Below are positions 1 through 9,334 of a stretch of DNA of 12,617 bases, piece after piece. The notes beneath the pieces were generated by a model. It made no database searches and was not told the DNA's origin. It worked only from the letters and a program-made list of their open reading frames with translations. The stretch is from Chlamydomonas sphaeroides (taxonomy: Eukaryota > Chlorophyta > Chlorophyceae > Chlamydomonadales > Chlamydomonadaceae). Positions within the stretch are counted from its first letter, which is position 1. Each line of letters starts with the position of its first letter. The stretch spans positions 2,230 through 14,846 of the forward strand of contig BDDC01001803.1 in the NCBI GenBank assembly GCA_001662425.1, in the 5' to 3' direction. A program made the position numbers and the translations under genes.

Positions 1-66
1 GGCGCCGCTGGCGGCGACGCCAGCACCCTCGCGCAGCTGCTCCTGGCCGCCGGCAGCCACGGCTGA
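1..66 (+). CDS. Possible 3' end of an unknown gene (partial)
   Basis: From base 1 the first plus frame is open for 21 codons and ends in TGA at 64-66. The peptide ends in STLAQLLLAAGSHG. All codons but one end in G or C, as in GC-rich algal genes, and the leucine-rich amphipathic stretch looks protein-like. No domain can be recognised from so short a piece. The minus strand of the same bases also has an open, G/C-ending frame, so the strand is not certain. No TGTAA poly(A) signal follows within several hundred bases, which weakens the call. If real, the gene converges on the SRCR gene that ends near 541. Confidence 0.28.
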   Translation, partial: GAAGGDASTLAQLLLAAGSHG

Positions 67-540
67 GGCATCGGATGAGGCACTGTCCGCGTTGGGGACG
101 GTTGTCGCCTGCTTGGGGTGGCCAGGACCGGGACCACGTCAGCGTGCAGCTGGGAGCACAGCCTTTGCGCAGCAGCGACCAGAATGGCCCAGCGCAGCCT
201 TTTGTTATTAGCAGTGCGCATCGCAGAAGGAGCCGACCCACCGGCTGCGGGTCGGGCAGGACGGTCACGCTGCCGGGGTCAACGCTCTGGGTGCTGGCTG
301 CTGCCGAGGCTTGCACGGGCGGCGGCGGCACGTGGGCCGGCGGGGGCGGGGACGACGCGGCTGCCAGCGAGCCTGCGCAAGGCGGCGGGACAGCAAATCC
401 TCAACGACCTTGTCTCCAACAAAGCAGGGGCAGCGTAACGCCACAGCACGGCTGCAGAGGGCGCCCTCGGCACAGTGCGCGGCCCGGCTCTGGCCCGGCT
501 CTGGCCGCCACTCCTCCCTTCCTTTGCTGTGACTCTGTAG

Positions 541-2514
541 CTACAGCGCGGAACAGCCCGGTCGCTGCCCCGTTAGCTCACCACGGCAGATGAGCCCCAC
601 GTCCTGCGGGCGAACACGGCAGGAGGCCGACAGCATGTGGGTGCTTGGGTTACCGTCCGGGCGGGTGACACACTCTTGCGCCCTGCTCTCCCCAGCCCGT
701 CCACCCATTCCCCGTTTCCCCAATCTCTCGCACCTCCAGGTGGAAGCAGGTGGCGCTGGGCGCTGAGGCGCAGTCCCGCAGCCGGGTGTGGAGGGCGGGG
801 TCGCACCGCACGTCGTCCTGGCGGGGAGGGCGGAAGGTGCCAAGGGCGTGGCGGGGCAGGGTTGGCGCAGGGCAGGCAGTGACGGCACGTGCCATGGGCC
901 CCGGCCGAGGCTGTGCGCCCGGCTCCGCTCGGCCAGAGCACGCAGACTGCGGAGTCAGCCATCCAGGTCCGCGCAGCGAGCACAGGGTGGGATTCCCTCG
1001 CATGCCTTGACACGTCACTCCGCCTATGGAACGGCACCTCGCCGTCGCTTGCCAGCGGAGTCAGCAACCCAGCCCTCGGCAGTGCCGCACTCTAGCGCCC
1101 GGCTGCCCCGCCGCCAAGCCGCCTCCCTTGAGCCCAACGGAAGGCACACATGCGGAGCGGGCCAACTCTGGTGCGTAGCCCGAGCCCACCGCACAAACAA
1201 CACCGCACCATGCACGGCCCCAATGCCCTCCCGCCTCCAAGCAGGCATCCCGCTTACCATGAGGATGGGTCCCTTGCCGCCGCCCCACGCCGTCACTGCC
1301 TGGCCGCCGTCATAGCCCAGCTGCCGACACGCCACATCAGCCTCGGCCTTCCCGAAGCCGTCATCGCTGCGGGCGCAGAGGTCGGCACGGTGCGAGCAGG
1401 GGCGGGGCAGCGGCTGCTTACGACCAGGGATTGATGCATGGCATTCGAGCGAAAGGGATCTATCTGTTTTTAGACCGGATGGGATTGCTCGGCGCGGCAC
1501 ACGGTGAGCAGGGCAAGGCAAAGAAAAGGAATGTAAAAGGGCCACAGGGTCTCCGGTGTTGTCGCGCAACAGGCCACCGCGGGACGGACCGTATGCGCTT
1601 GCGGGCGGTGATGGACGCGCGGAAAGAGCCGGCAGCTGGGCAGAGAGGGGGGCCAGGGGCTTGGGGTTGGCGGCTGCGTCGCGGTCGATCCTTTCAAGCG
1701 TGGTCGGCCCCTTTGGTTTCTTTAGTTGTGCACGCCGCAAGGGGTGGTACACAACCGTTTCTGTTTAGGGGACGTTGGCGGGCTTAGCCCCGCCCCGAAG
1801 TTGCAGTGGCGTGTAGCGGGCGGCGGGGCTTGCTGGCGAGGAGGGAATGTAAGGCGGCAGGCCTGGGACCGGCGCCAGTTGCCGTGTGTCGGCATCCGCA
1901 TGTTGTCAACCAACCGCAGCTGTCCACCGGTGCACATGCACTTCACACGGTACCTCGCAGGGGCGAGCCTGGGGCGACGTCACTGGCGGCTCCCTCACCA
2001 GACGGTGCCCCAGTGGTCTCCGTCGTACATCTCAAGCCGGCCCTCGTTGGGGGTGGTGCCATTGACGAGGCGCAGGGACCACTGCTCCGGCTCGCCTGCA
2101 AGTGGAGGGAAAGGGCGGCGGCGGCGGGAGGTGGGGGTGGCATTGTGCGAGCCGCGCGGGGCGCACGGGAAAGACGATGTTCCAAGCGCGTTCAATGGAC
2201 ATGCTGCTCGACTACAGGGTTAACGCTTGAGAGTTACGGTAGGCTTTGACCATGCTCCCGTTTCGGCGAAACCGAGTAGTTGTTGTGAATTGCCGCTCAG
2301 AGTGAACTGTGCGCTCTTGCAAGAGCCGCGCATAGATAATTCACCAGGCGTTCTTAGCCCGCGTTACTTTGCCGCAAGTTTGGCTCCGAGACTCTTGTAT
2401 CTGACGCTTTCCCTCACCGTCAAAGCCAGCGTCTGCCACAGCAAATGTCAACACTGTCAGCGCCACCAGGTGCACCAAGCGACCAGCGGTCAGTAGCTGT
2501 GAATGCTGCGCCAT
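541..2514 (-). CDS. Secreted single-domain SRCR (scavenger receptor cysteine-rich) protein, five exons
   Basis: Reading the minus strand, the exons are 2514-2418, 2095-1999, 1366-1258, 817-734 and 603 down to a TAG at 543-541. Every intron has GT-AG ends (donors GTGAGG, GTGAGG, GTAAGC, GTGCGA) and all phases join correctly (1, 2, 0, 0). The protein would be 149 residues. Residues 1-29 look like a signal peptide (hydrophobic core about 14-27, then AVADA). Residues 38-136 form a full SRCR domain: WSLRLVNGTTPNEGRLEMY, HWGTVCDDGFG, DVACRQLGY, GPILMDDVRC and FHLEDVGLICR. Cysteines 65, 78, 106, 117, 125 and 135 fit the six-cysteine group A pattern; family pairing would be 65-125, 78-135 and 106-117. 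Asp66, Asp67 and Glu129 sit where SRCR domains bind cations. NGT at 44-46 is a glycosylation sequon. SRCR domains bind ligands outside the cell; the ligand here is unknown. The start ATG (context AGCCATGGCG) is the only one before the signal peptide. A good donor (GTGAGC) at 581 means the gene may instead continue into further exons. The domain is certain, the last exon is not. Confidence 0.87.
1367..1998 (-). other. Intron 2 of the SRCR gene
   Basis: This is the longest intron of the gene (632 bases). It runs from donor GTGAGG behind the WGTV-TG codon fragment to acceptor GCGCCCGCAG. It splits the first conserved cysteine codon (TG|C), so the exact join is fixed by the protein family. The other introns are 2417-2096, 1257-818 and 733-604. 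No further domain was seen inside the introns. Several long open frames here are chance products of the GC-rich sequence. Confidence 0.8.
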
Positions 2515-4354
2515 GGCTGACTCGCCGAGCACCGCGGACGCCGCAAAGCTTCTTGAGCAGCGTGATTGTCTCCACTTGATAGCCCGGCGCAGGTTGCGGC
2601 TTTTGAGACGATCCTAGCGAACAAGGGTTGTTCTAGTGTGTCGGCGGGTTGCTGGAGTATTGCAGTACGCTTAGCACATGCTAAAGCTTTCAATGATTCA
2701 GAGTGTTTATGTCGTGTCGCAAGATCGTTCTTGTCGTAAAGTTCAAAAGTTTCGGTTGTCGCGGATTCGCTGGGAAATATCGTGTGAAGTGGCCGCGACG
2801 CGCGCGTTGTCCCGGTGTTCGGGACCTGCGCCCTGAGGTCTGACCCCACCCCTGTCCCACTAAGCCGCCAGGCCGAGCTACTGCCGACATCAGCCCTCGA
2901 TCAGTGTGAAGCAGGAGACAGGTGCCTTCCGTACACTGCCTAAGCGCCCATACGGTCTGCTCAGGTGACGACGATGGTGGCCAGTTGCCAATACGTTGCG
3001 ATGCAGCCAAGACCACCGGCAGCCCCGCCCCCTACCGCGCTCTGATCCGCTCACCTCGACACCACGCTCCCTGCCTGGGGATCGCGTGGATTCTTGCCCG
3101 CGGCCCGTTCCCCTGCCACTCCCGCAGCCGTGAGCCAGGCGAGGGCAGGAGGGGCGCCGTGGCCGGGCAGCAGCAACTCTCTGCGGGCCTGCAACCCCAG
3201 CCATTTTCTGTGTACTCTGTGGCTTTTACCACTGTTTAGTGCAGCCCACCCAACTGCCACAGCAGCGCCGCCGACTTCTCGCTCCGCACCCGCACCCGCA
3301 ACGAAGGCAGCATCGATACGTACGCAAGCGCCAGCGCCTATGCGGCGCTGTGGCCACCATCGGTAAAGCCATAGCTGCCCATCCCACATCTTAAGGGGTA
3401 CACCTCATTGGCGTGCGCCACCTACCCGCAGGCAAAGCGCACGAAGACCCAGAGGGCAGCAGTATTTTCCCACAGCGTCCCCGCCTGTCCCCACCACCTG
3501 CAGGCCTGCCCATGCACTATACCCGTAAGACATATGGCAAAAGGTTGAAGTCGTAAGGTATCAACTTATGTGCACCGGGCCCGAGCGACCAACAACGTGA
3601 AATTCACAATTCCAGTACCTACTGCGAGACCGCGAACGAATTTCCATACATCACCCAGACGCCGCCGCACGTTTCGCAGGAGCATGCGTCAGCAACCAAG
3701 TGTACAGAGCTAAGTCGAATTTCATAACATCATGTAAACATGCAGCGTCTGGTGGCGCGTTGCCATCCGTATCGTGCAACATGCATCAATGGGACATGCA
3801 CTCACACAAGGCTTGCGCACCAACGCTCGCAGAATACCCCTTAACGACATGGTTTATGTCCCTCTGATGCATGTGATCAAGCAGTGGATATCGCGGACCA
3901 AACCGGGCGCGACCAAAGGGCGGGTGACCTTCCTTACGTTCGGTTGCCTCAGGTCACAGGAGGGTGACATCCGGCCAGGACTTCTGTAACTTCTTGTCGG
4001 GATACGGCCGAAGTTGGGAGTGAGCATATCCCGACGGAGCTCTCGGCGGCGGTAGGATGGCGCGCGCGGCAGTCGGGATGGCCGGCGGAGGGGGCTGCCA
4101 GCGACGGGGATTGCGCATGCGACAAGCAGCGGACAAGTACCCAGTATCGTTACAACCCCGAACACCTGCCATCCAGTCGTATGGTCCCCTCCGCCGAGTC
4201 AGGCGCCTGGCCCCTCAGCCGACGCAGCAGCCGCCGCCGCGGGGGTACCGGTCACAACATGAGCCCAAGACGACACCCCAGGTATGCTGCCGATGCCACC
4301 GACAAGTTCTTTTTCCGGATGTCTGAGCCGAGAAGTAGTATTTCCCACCCTCCG
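2515..4354. other. Stretch without a supported gene, upstream of the SRCR gene
   Basis: The bases just above 2514 should hold the 5' UTR and promoter of the minus-strand SRCR gene, but I see no clear TATA box or other landmark. Open frames of 60-120 codons occur on both strands (for example 2490-2849 minus and 3051-3389 minus). Their translations show no recognisable motif and no codon bias that separates them from the opposite strand. No tRNA-like B box or long tandem repeat was noticed. Confidence 0.5.
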
Positions 4355-4419
4355 AGGTCACCAAGCCCGATCCGAACTTCAGTCCCAACCGGCACCATGT
4401 CGGGTGGCTTGGGTGACCT
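4355..4419. repeat. Imperfect inverted repeat (hairpin)
   Basis: AGGTCACCAAGCCCGA at 4355-4370 pairs with TCGGGTGGCTTGGGTGACCT at 4400-4419, with small bulges (one extra base and a three-base insertion). The loop is about 29 bases. It lies outside any supported gene, about 300 bases before the broken gene copy. Its role is unknown; it could be the remains of a small transposon. Confidence 0.45.
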
Positions 4420-4698
4420 GGGTATTGTGACTAAGATACAAGCCCTGCACACAGTCATTTTTGCCCACTGCTAGCTCCGCTAGGACCAAGCTGCGTGCTG
4501 CCAGCTGGCCCCCGAGCCACGGCGGCTGACCTCGCGCGGCCGCCAGCGCCCCAGCCTCAACAAGAGCAGTACCGTACGGAAAGAAGCATTGTCTACGAAT
4601 AGCAGGTTAGTGAGATGCGCGTCACCCAGGGTGGCGCTCTGTGCTAGCAGCCGCGCGCGCCAACCTAATGGGCTCGCGCCGCTCACAATCAGTATAAG

Positions 4699-5133
4699 CC
4701 TGGCCGCCCCCGGCAACGCAGCCCGGGGCGGCTGGCCAGCTGCCGGCCTGGCTGTGTGAGGCGGGCAGCCAGGTCGAGGCGCTCCTGTGGTTCATGGGCA
4801 CGGGCGGGGCATGGGCATGGGCGGGCATGGGTCCGAAGAAGTCCAGGGAGCTTCATTCCGCTGCCGGCCTGGAGGTCCGACTCGCTCGTGCGTGCGACGG
4901 CCGCCCCGGCAGCAACCTGGCATGAGCCTCACCCATGCGGCTGCTGCAGCGAAGCGAGCCCGCGCCGGGACTGGGGGGCGCTATCAAGGCTGCCGCGGTG
5001 CCGGGCGGCGCGCGGCTACCGCGTCTCAGCAGGTGGATGGAGTAGTCGGTAGGAGGGGGCAGCATGGCGCCAGTAGCATTGTCAGGGCCCGCGCAGGGCC
5101 TGGGGGCGCGTAGCACGAGCGAGGCACGGCAGC
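4699..5133 (+). pseudogene. Broken partial copy of the gene at 9335-11218
   Basis: This stretch lines up in the same direction with about 10755-11130, the C-terminal part of the gene at 9335-11218. Bases 4717-4790 match 10773-10846 at 73 of 74 positions. The one difference (4757) is silent, TGT for TGC in a Cys codon, and the peptide QLPAWLCEAGSQVEALLW is kept. Further on, identity is patchy: a GCATGGGC expansion sits at about 4795-4830, followed by recognisable matches such as CGCGCCGGGACTGGG (4962-4976) and GGGCCCGCGCAGGGCC (5085-5100). The frame hits TGA at 4923-4925, well before the parent's stop, and no counterpart of the parent's N-terminal half is seen upstream. It has no start and no 3' signal and is most simply a decayed duplicate fragment. 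A remnant exon of a diverged paralogue is the alternative. Confidence 0.78.
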
Positions 5134-5164
5134 GGCCGTTCATGGTGACAGCAGAGAGGTGAGT

Positions 5165-5280
5165 CTTGCCCGAACCATGGTGCGGAGAAGTAGGAGAAGC
5201 AAGCGAGCCGTGCGTGCCCGAATGATTGTGCGGAGAGGGCAGCTGTGGTGCCGTGCATGCCTTGCCCGAACAACCAGGGT
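5165..5280. repeat. Degenerate ~48-bp tandem repeat
   Basis: The word CTTGCCCGAACCA at 5165-5177 recurs in altered form near 5216 (TGCCCGAATGA) and 5261 (CTTGCCCGAACAACCA). GTGCGGAGA follows it at about 5181 and 5229. The spacing is about 45-51 bases. It begins just behind the broken gene copy and runs into the left arm of the inverted repeat at 5259-5396. Confidence 0.45.
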
Positions 5281-5396
5281 CACGTTCTGCATCCAATAAA
5301 TTAGCGGCCAGGTCCAGGAAAAAGTACGATTGTAAGCATTAACTTCATAAAGTAGATAGACGGCTTAAGCTAGCCTGACCCTGGTTCGGGCAAGGC
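5259..5396. repeat. 21-bp inverted repeat, MITE-like
   Basis: GCCTTGCCCGAAC-AAC-CAGGGTCA at 5259-5282 is the reverse complement of the 21 bases at 5376-5396, apart from one extra AAC. Between the arms lie 93 bases that are visibly richer in A and T than the surroundings (CCAATAAATTAG, AACTTCATAAAGTAGATAG). Such a layout resembles a miniature inverted-repeat transposable element. I could not see a convincing target-site duplication at the edges. A stem-loop of unknown role is the alternative. Confidence 0.5.
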
Positions 5397-7360
5397 TGTA
5401 ACCCCAGAGCGCGGGCAGCGAGAGCAGCTTGGAAGCATGCGTCAAGCATGAAATTTGTACGGCGCAGGCTTCGTGTCTTAGTCCATGGGACGGACGGAGT
5501 CTGTTGAGTCTGTGCGTGGTTAGGTTGCGGATTGGCTGTCCGAGTCCGTGACTCTTCGGGTTTCCGCGCTCAAAAGCCCTGCTTCAGTCGTCCACACCGT
5601 TCGCGGACTTTCGGTGGGCTGCTGAACAAAAGTTGTTCCGTGACAGCCCCTGCCGTACCAGCCACCAGCTTCCGCCCACGGGGCAGCAGGTACGCGCGAG
5701 GCACGAGCCGGCACGGGGAGAAGAGGCGCTCGCCTTGCGCGGCTGCCCCATTCCCTATAATATATTCTGCCGCTTTAATAACACAAGGCGCGAGCCAGAA
5801 AGGGGAGGGGGGCGTGTGCTGTGCGCGGCCGCCGCTCTGTGCCCTCTTGTGCCCCTCAGCAATCGTTAGCCTTGCAGAACTTTTAAGTCCGTGCGTGGGC
5901 GGCAGTCCGTACCATGGGAGGACTTCTTGGGCCCGGGCTGCGCCAGAGTCCGTGACTCTATCTATGGACTCCGGGAAATAAGATACGAGGGCTGGCACGG
6001 CGCACGCATGTCCGCACACACCTTACATATACCCCTGCCTCCCTGGCCAGGCAATCCCCTGCTGCCTGCTAGGACGCGTCGGAACGAACCGTTGCCACCA
6101 AGGGGCAATGCATATGCATGGATGGACCCGAACGATCAATCTCTTCATATCTACGGCTACCGTAGCCACCCGCACCCTTCATATGCTGCTGCTTTAGCTG
6201 CTTACCGGCGGTGTAGTGCACAGCACATGATAGATGCAGATGCACGACAGGACGTCATGCCCTTCGCCATTGCGTTGCTTGCCATGTATGTTGGCAATGC
6301 TCCGCCGCTGGATGGCCTAGTTACACGGTGCGCCCCAGCAGAGCAGATTCAGCTCACGTGCCACGAGGAAAGGCCCAGACCCAAATAGTTCCGCGCACCC
6401 CGCGCCGAATGCCGCCAGGAGTGATTTAAGTGATTGATATCTTGAAGGGCTGCAACGCAACCGTACCTGGCGACGCACTCTGGCAAGGCCACGCAAGGCC
6501 GCCGTGCCGTTACCGCTACACTCGATCGCTCGCAGCGGCCCGACCGCCCGCGCGTGCCTATAGCATACAAAAAGTATCTGAGCACTGATTGACCCGCCTG
6601 TACTACCTCTACACCACGGCAGGTGCACTTGACCAGGGGGGCTCTTCCCTGCACTTAACGCGCCGCACCGAGCGACGCAAAGCCACAAGCCAATGCAGAC
6701 ACGCACGAACGTCCCGTTGGGCACGTACGCAGCAGCATGCGACTGGCTGAGCCGCTGTGCAAAGGGGTTGGCTGGCTACAGGCAGCGTCCGACAGAGGAG
6801 GCATCGCACGCGACGATTCCCAAGCAACAGGACGGCCGGTGCAGCAAGTACATACCGCGGTGCAATAGGTGCAACGACCAAACGACACACCCTGCCGTGA
6901 CGCACAAGTCATGACAAAACCCCTGAAAGCCACATGCGAGATGTGGCACAGCGCAGGCTGTGGGGGTATGGGGGATGCACACGCGCAGGGCGTCCGGACG
7001 CGTTGTCGCGCCCGGTTGCAGGAGAGTGGTGGTGACGTTACCGGGGTCGCGACGGGTACGTGCGTGCGCCTACCCGTGGGGCATGACTTGTAGTGACACT
7101 GCCGTGGGTGGCTTTGCTAGAACAATAGCCGCACTTACTATATCGTCACTGTTGTTGTGGCATTGCGCCGAATAGTGTGGAAGCAAAGGCTGCTGTGGTG
7201 CCAGCGGGTCGCAGCCGGCCCCCGGCCGGCCTCCGCCCCATGGCGGAGCTGGTTGCAGCTGGCACCCCAACCCCGCACTGACGCCTCTCGGCCCGCGAGT
7301 GCCTACAGCAGTGTTATGGTGTGCCGAATTATAAGTGTGTGTTCACGACGTGGCGTTTGG
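5397..7360. other. Stretch without a supported gene
   Basis: No frame here has a recognisable domain. The longest candidate is 5891-6388 plus, 165 codons, with mixed codon endings unlike the G/C-ending genes in the window. The motif GAGTCCGTGACTC, itself an inverted repeat (GAGTC-CGT-GACTC), occurs at 5542-5554 and again at 5946-5958. The second copy is one base longer on each arm. Blocks resembling GTCYGTGCGTGG and CCATGGGA stand near both copies, in a different order. TTGCCA-TGTATGT-TGGCAA near 6279-6297 is a short hairpin. Confidence 0.4.
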
Positions 7361-7381
7361 TGGGGGTCACCTGGACCCCCA
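7361..7381. repeat. Perfect short hairpin
   Basis: TGGGGGTC at 7361-7368 pairs perfectly with GACCCCCA at 7374-7381 across a five-base loop, ACCTG. It lies in DNA without a supported gene. It could be a transcript hairpin, but nothing around it identifies a transcript. Confidence 0.5.
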
Positions 7382-7547
7382 TTGCCGTACGGTCGGGGGA
7401 GGACTTCAGGCCCGAAAATGGTCTTATTCAATAATCCCCGCAAACAAGAGTGGTCTGGAGACACCCCAGCACTCATACAGCGACCTGGTGTACCGTGTTT
7501 ATAAGAAAGCAAATATTGCCTCTTGAGTCACCTGTCTCTGCCTCGTT

Positions 7548-7735
7548 CCCGAGCTATCGACTTCAACTCCAGCGCCCCCTACCCCCTCCCCGAGCAATCG
7601 ACTTACGCAAGATTAGCCTCTAGTCCCCTTCCCCCCTCCCTCGCCGCGGTGCCCTTCACTGGGGCAAAAGGCCCAACTCCCGTTGGGTATCCAAGATCCA
7701 AGGCCCGGTGCCCTTCACCGGTGGTAAAAGACCAA
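7548..7735. repeat. Small direct repeats in pyrimidine-rich DNA
   Basis: CCCGAGCTATCGACTT near 7548 recurs with one change near 7589 (CCCGAGCAATCGACTT). CGGTGCCCTTCAC followed by an A-rich AAAAG block occurs at 7647-7675 and again at 7706-7734. The tract between and after them is C-rich and then changes to a CCAAGACCAAGCAAGGCCAAG low-complexity run. These look like decayed local duplications. Confidence 0.45.
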
Positions 7736-7959
7736 GACCAAGCAAGGCCAAGACCAGGCCCAGGCCCCCGTGGGCGGGGGTTGTCGTGCCTTGCCGTCCC
7801 CGTGCGGCCAGTAAGTCTCGGCTAGGCCCTGTGAAGAGGGTGCCGAGTGCGTGCAGTGGTGTGAGGCTGTGGTGTGTGGCAGCCCGCCCCTTGGGAGGTA
7901 CGTAGCCGTGTACTGGTCGGGGAGCTGAGTGCCCGCCCGACCCCGGCGTAGCCGTTGAC

Positions 7960-8014
7960 AAGTCTTCCGCTGTTTGCATTTCGCTTAAGTCTTCCGCTGT
8001 AGTGCATTTCGCTT
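7960..8014. repeat. Two-copy tandem duplication (27/28 bp)
   Basis: Unit one, AAGTCTTCCGCTGTT-TGCATTTCGCTT (7960-7986), is followed directly by unit two (7987-8014). Unit two differs only by AG for T after CTGT. The near identity suggests a recent slippage or unequal-exchange event. Confidence 0.75.
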
Positions 8015-9334
8015 ACGTAGTGAGTGGGCAGGCTCCCGTGCCTGCGTGGTGTCGCTGTGATCATCCCGTAAGACCGGTCAAGCGTAACCAGCCAGCGACC
8101 GCAGATCAACGATCTCGGGCCGTCGATCCACCCCCAGTAGTTGCGGTGAAAAAATTGTGTCGTGACGTGTTTGGGGTGGTGACGCGGATTCGCTCTGTAA
8201 GGCCATATGCGGGCACGTGACCTGCCACCCGGCGCGAGTCGCGCACAAGCAATCCTAAGTGTACATAGAACACCTGAGGGGTGAGGACGGACGACACACA
8301 CCAGAATAAAGCCGTAACATGCATGGTTACAAGTAAGTCGGCGAAACCCGCTGCCAGCCATGGTGCATATCGCTGCCGTTCTTATGCACTTAGCACTCTG
8401 GTGCTGGGCTGACTCGTCCCGGCGTACGGTTTAGGGGCTCTGCGGCTATGGCGCCATGCGCGCGCGGCTGTGAATCTTCCGCCGCAACATGCCGCAACAG
8501 TACGCCGCAAGACGCGGCGATGGCCAAACCCAACCTGAGATACAGCACAACACGCGCACGGATCTAGGATACTTACCGGTAGTTCACAGCTGCAGCAGCA
8601 GCGCAGCAGGGCAATAATAGTTTGGACATGAGCCCAGCGCCTGTCCGCCATTTCCCAGCAGGCTTCTGGCTACAATTCAATCAGTTTTGGTGCGTACATA
8701 GCAGGCGCGACGACTGCTGCGGCAAGCTGGCTTCTGGGGTGGGCCTAAGGTGAAGAGCAGCAGCAGTTCGCGGTGTGACGGAGCGGCATGTCGCAGGCAC
8801 AAGCTTTACGCAGACACCAACGCGCGGCCTTCATCGTCAGCTGTTGCCGCGTAGGTGCCCCTGTCTGACGACGGCAGATGCGGAAGCAAACCTACGTGGG
8901 AACTGCCCGCGTGCTCGGCAGGTTGATATTAGCAACATAGTTTGTTCCTCACGACGCGGAGCCGCAGTCGGAACCATGATTCACGGTGTTTTTTAGTTTC
9001 CAGCCAACAAATGCCAATTCTTGATGTCGCCTGCTGCCTGCTGCTGCGCAGGTGGTACGCCGCGAACGCAAGCTCTGTATGGGGTGACGCGGCTGCTACC
9101 CTTGCAGAAACGCAGCGCCATGCGAACCGGTAGGCCGCAGTTGCCGCAGCTGCTGTGTGTACTGGCGGTCCGTCCGCATAGTCCGCCGCGCGCTCCCTCG
9201 ACGCCTTCGCACGCGCCTCAAACCGAACCCCAGCGGCTTCGCAGCGCACCGCAGCCTGTGATCTGCTCAAGCTCACCCAAGCGGCTCCCCACGACTGGTG
9301 CGCTCCACCCCTGCCCCCCGGCCCGCCGCCCAGC
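8015..9334. other. Stretch without a supported gene, 5' of the unknown gene
   Basis: Long open frames cover parts of this stretch on the minus strand (7822-8361 and 8929-9660), but no domain, signal peptide or coherent splice structure is visible. The last few hundred bases should contain the promoter and 5' UTR of the plus-strand gene starting near 9335. CAG/CTG-rich words (CCTGCTGCCTGCTGCTGCG at about 9029-9047) are present. No clear TATA box was found. Confidence 0.4.

Noticed and set aside
1024..1752. Long minus-strand open frame of 242 codons
   Set aside because: Only 1366-1258 is coding (SRCR exon 3). The rest of the frame lies in introns and has no motif; clear splice sites bound the exon.
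4480..4716. Minus-strand frame with a leucine-rich segment (LLFVDNASF, TVLLLLRL)
   Set aside because: It stops inside the broken gene copy and has no splice partner or known motif.
5384..5396. GGTTCGGGCAAGG, like a tRNA B box
   Set aside because: No matching A box or cloverleaf stems around it; it is the right arm of the inverted repeat.
5891..6388. Plus-strand open frame of 165 codons
   Set aside because: The start lies in the motif-repeat area, the codon endings are not G/C-biased as in the real genes, and no family is recognisable. It could be chance.
7822..8361. Minus-strand open frame of 179 codons
   Set aside because: Mixed codon endings and no domain. It crosses the 7960-8014 tandem duplication without regard to it. 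Kept only as gene-free DNA.
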